Assembly (NCBI GenBank): GCA_963701375.1
Contig: CAVOZT010000005.1
Span: 372,001 to 436,000, forward strand
Origin: CAVXTF01 sp963701375
GTDB lineage: Bacteria > Actinomycetota > Acidimicrobiia > Acidimicrobiales > CAVXTF01
Length of the DNA: 64,000 bases
Direction of reading: 5' to 3'
Position numbers and translations under genes: made by a program. A model generated the notes under the pieces. It worked only from the letters and a program-made list of their open reading frames with translations, made no database searches and was not told the DNA's origin. Positions 62,696-64,000 of the stretch are shown here, piece after piece (position 1 is the stretch's first letter; the number at the start of each line of letters is the position of its first letter).

Positions 62696-64000
62696 CGATC
62701 ACAGACGGTCCGGGTTCGGCGAACGATCGGGCGAGCATCGAAGTGAGGTCCTCGGAGCTTTCGGCGCGCTCGGCCGGAACTCCCATGCCGCGAGCGAGCG
62801 AAACGAAGTCGAGAGGTGGCGGGTCGAGCGCAAGCATGGACTTCGCGACGGGACCGGCAGCCTCTGCGCCGACCCTCGACAGCTCGAGCTCCAATATCGC
62901 GTAGGAGCGATTCTCCAAGATGACGGTCGTCACGTCGAGGGATTCGCGCGCCTGCGTCCACCATGACTGGAGCGTGTACATCGCGCTCCCGTCCGCCTCG
63001 AGACAGACCACCCTGCGGTCCGGAGCTGCGACTGCCGCACCCGTGCCAACGGGAAGGCCCTGCCCGATCGCTCCGCCAGTTAGGCACAACCACTCGTGCG
63101 GCGGGCAACCCACGGTCGCGCCGGACATGTAGATGCCGGCTGTGTTGGATTCGTCCGACACGATCGCACCCTCGGGGAGGGTCGCACCGATTGCATCGGC
63201 GACGGACCTGGCGGTGAGCGGCCCGGTGGGGGGCGCCGGCCGCTGTTCGGCGGCACCAACTGCGCCGCGGGGTGCGCCGACGAGATCCGCCAAGGATTCG
63301 AGAGCGGCCGGTGCGTCTTCCGGACCCGCAGCGAGCACGTACACGGCGCACCCAGGTGGTACGAGGTCACTCGGCTTTTCCGGGTAGGCGAAGAAAGAGA
63401 CCGGGGAGGCGGTGTCGACGAGGACTAGGGTCGTCACCCCTTCGAGTTGCATGGCGGCGAGCTCGGCGAAGTAACCGAGACGCTCCACCTCCGGGATTCC
63501 TGCGCCTCGTTCGAGCACTGCGGGGAATGTCTCGCACAGCAGCTTGGCGCCGGTCGCCTCGGCGACGCGGGTTGCCGCGACAAGGCCTCTATGTCGTGTG
63601 GCGGTGCCCCCCACCATGAGAGCAGCGCGCCCGGGCGCTCGAAGTGCTTTCGCGACCGCCTCGACGGTGCCGAATTCGACCTCCGAGTACGCAACGGCAG
63701 GCTTGCGCCTCCCGGGACCGACGGAGGGTTCCTTGGCATCGAGCCACGACAGGTCTGCCGGGACGATGAGCGTAGCGACGCGACGCGGCGGCCCCCAAGC
63801 TGCGTCGAGGGCGGATTCGACGTCGGCTCCGAGGTCGTCGAGCTCGGCGCATCGGTGCACCCAGCCCGACATCGGGGAAGCAAGCGACTCGATGTCGGAT
63901 TCGAGAGGAGCGTCGAATCGCTTGTGGTAAGTCGCATGATCGCCCACCAGGTTCACGATCGGCGTCTTGGCGCGCCTCGCGTTGTGGAGGTTGGCGAGAC
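62667..64000 (-). CDS. TPP-dependent acetolactate-synthase-like enzyme, 5' end outside window
   Basis: The frame is open to the window edge (AKTPIVNLVGDHATYHKRFD near its start here), so the N-terminus with the TPP Glu lies beyond 64000. The middle domain is around GRAALMVGGTATRHRGLVAA. The Mg/TPP domain shows GGAIGQGLPVGTGAAVAAPD, the GDG-like motif VVCLEADGSAMYTLQSWWTQ (ADG instead of GDG) and ENRSYAILELELSRVG. This is the acetolactate-synthase/benzoylformate-decarboxylase superfamily; a decarboxylase role is as likely as acetolactate synthesis. Its end overlaps the ABC ATPase start. Confidence 0.88.
   Translation of the reverse strand, partial: LANLHNARRAKTPIVNLVGDHATYHKRFDAPLESDIESLASPMSGWVHRCAELDDLGADVESALDAAWGPPRRVATLIVPADLSWLDAKEPSVGPGRRKPAVAYSEVEFGTVEAVAKALRAPGRAALMVGGTATRHRGLVAATRVAEATGAKLLCETFPAVLERGAGIPEVERLGYFAELAAMQLEGVTTLVLVDTASPVSFFAYPEKPSDLVPPGCAVYVLAAGPEDAPAALESLADLVGAPRGAVGAAEQRPAPPTGPLTARSVADAIGATLPEGAIVSDESNTAGIYMSGATVGCPPHEWLCLTGGAIGQGLPVGTGAAVAAPDRRVVCLEADGSAMYTLQSWWTQARESLDVTTVILENRSYAILELELSRVGAEAAGPVAKSMLALDPPPLDFVSLARGMGVPAERAESSEDLTSMLARSFAEPGPSVIVADVGRGIG

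Noticed and set aside
1..64000. tRNA, rRNA or riboswitch genes
   Set aside because: Intergenic stretches were scanned by eye for cloverleaf-like or known riboswitch cores and none was seen; a covariance-model search would be needed to be sure.

Overview
The window looks like a chromosome segment of a high-GC actinobacterium, probably an uncultured or deep-branching lineage such as Acidimicrobiia. Support comes from the GC-rich codon use, frequent GTG and TTG starts, coupled ATGA/GTGA/TGATG junctions, and actinobacterial families: DUF3618, a Holin-X-like protein, DUF1360, DUF6328, an F420-dependent oxidoreductase and small Rho-N-like stability proteins. This is judged by eye; no search was run.

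Left flank (1-6.9 kb): the 3' part of a His/Asp-rich methyltransferase, a secreted beta-rich protein, an ArsR-like regulator with a coupled small gene, and a divergent reverse-transsulfuration pair (cystathionine beta-synthase and a cystathionine gamma-synthase/lyase). A 15-bp tandem repeat array lies between the divergent units.

Accessory region (6.9-29 kb): intact genes alternate with decayed ones. There are IS110/IS3 scraps, a methyltransferase ending at a perfect inverted repeat, relics of a TPP-enzyme/DUF1360/small-protein block, and relics of DUF1345, GH15 and enolase-superfamily genes. Three diverged copies of one dispersed repeat occur. Intact genes include an anti-sigma-type ATPase and a STAS protein, an SDR, a DUF6328 protein, a cellulose-synthase-like GT2 next to a TreT-like GT4, a GH43 protein and an enolase-superfamily enzyme.

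Co-directional run (28.3-41.2 kb, plus strand): envelope and stability proteins, then a TPP enzyme, a membrane protein, a gluconate-2-dehydrogenase-subunit-3-like protein, a GMC oxidoreductase, a GH15-like protein and a compact Mrp/Mbh cation antiporter (E, F, G, MbhD-like, B, C-D fusion). Almost every junction is overlapping. The gene content suggests extracytoplasmic sugar oxidation next to ion homeostasis, but that link is inference.

Right part (41.2-64 kb): a topoisomerase IB with an in-frame stop, a decayed His-rich gene, a CinA-like amidase, a ferritin-like protein, an Fgd-like F420 enzyme, more IS debris, a YjbR-like protein and a cytochrome P450. Next is a complete kdp potassium-uptake locus with a split kdpD, kdpF and an extra 27-residue peptide gene. 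The end holds a GNAT, two damaged redox genes, a probable ribbon-helix-helix regulator, an ABC exporter and a TPP enzyme cut by the window edge.

Many genes carry one frameshift or stop codon (about 28.0, 28.9, 31.6, 34.6, 41.9, 42.5, 43.7, 46.1, 58.0, 58.5 and 59.4 kb). Either the genome is decaying or the assembly has residual indels; raw reads would decide.
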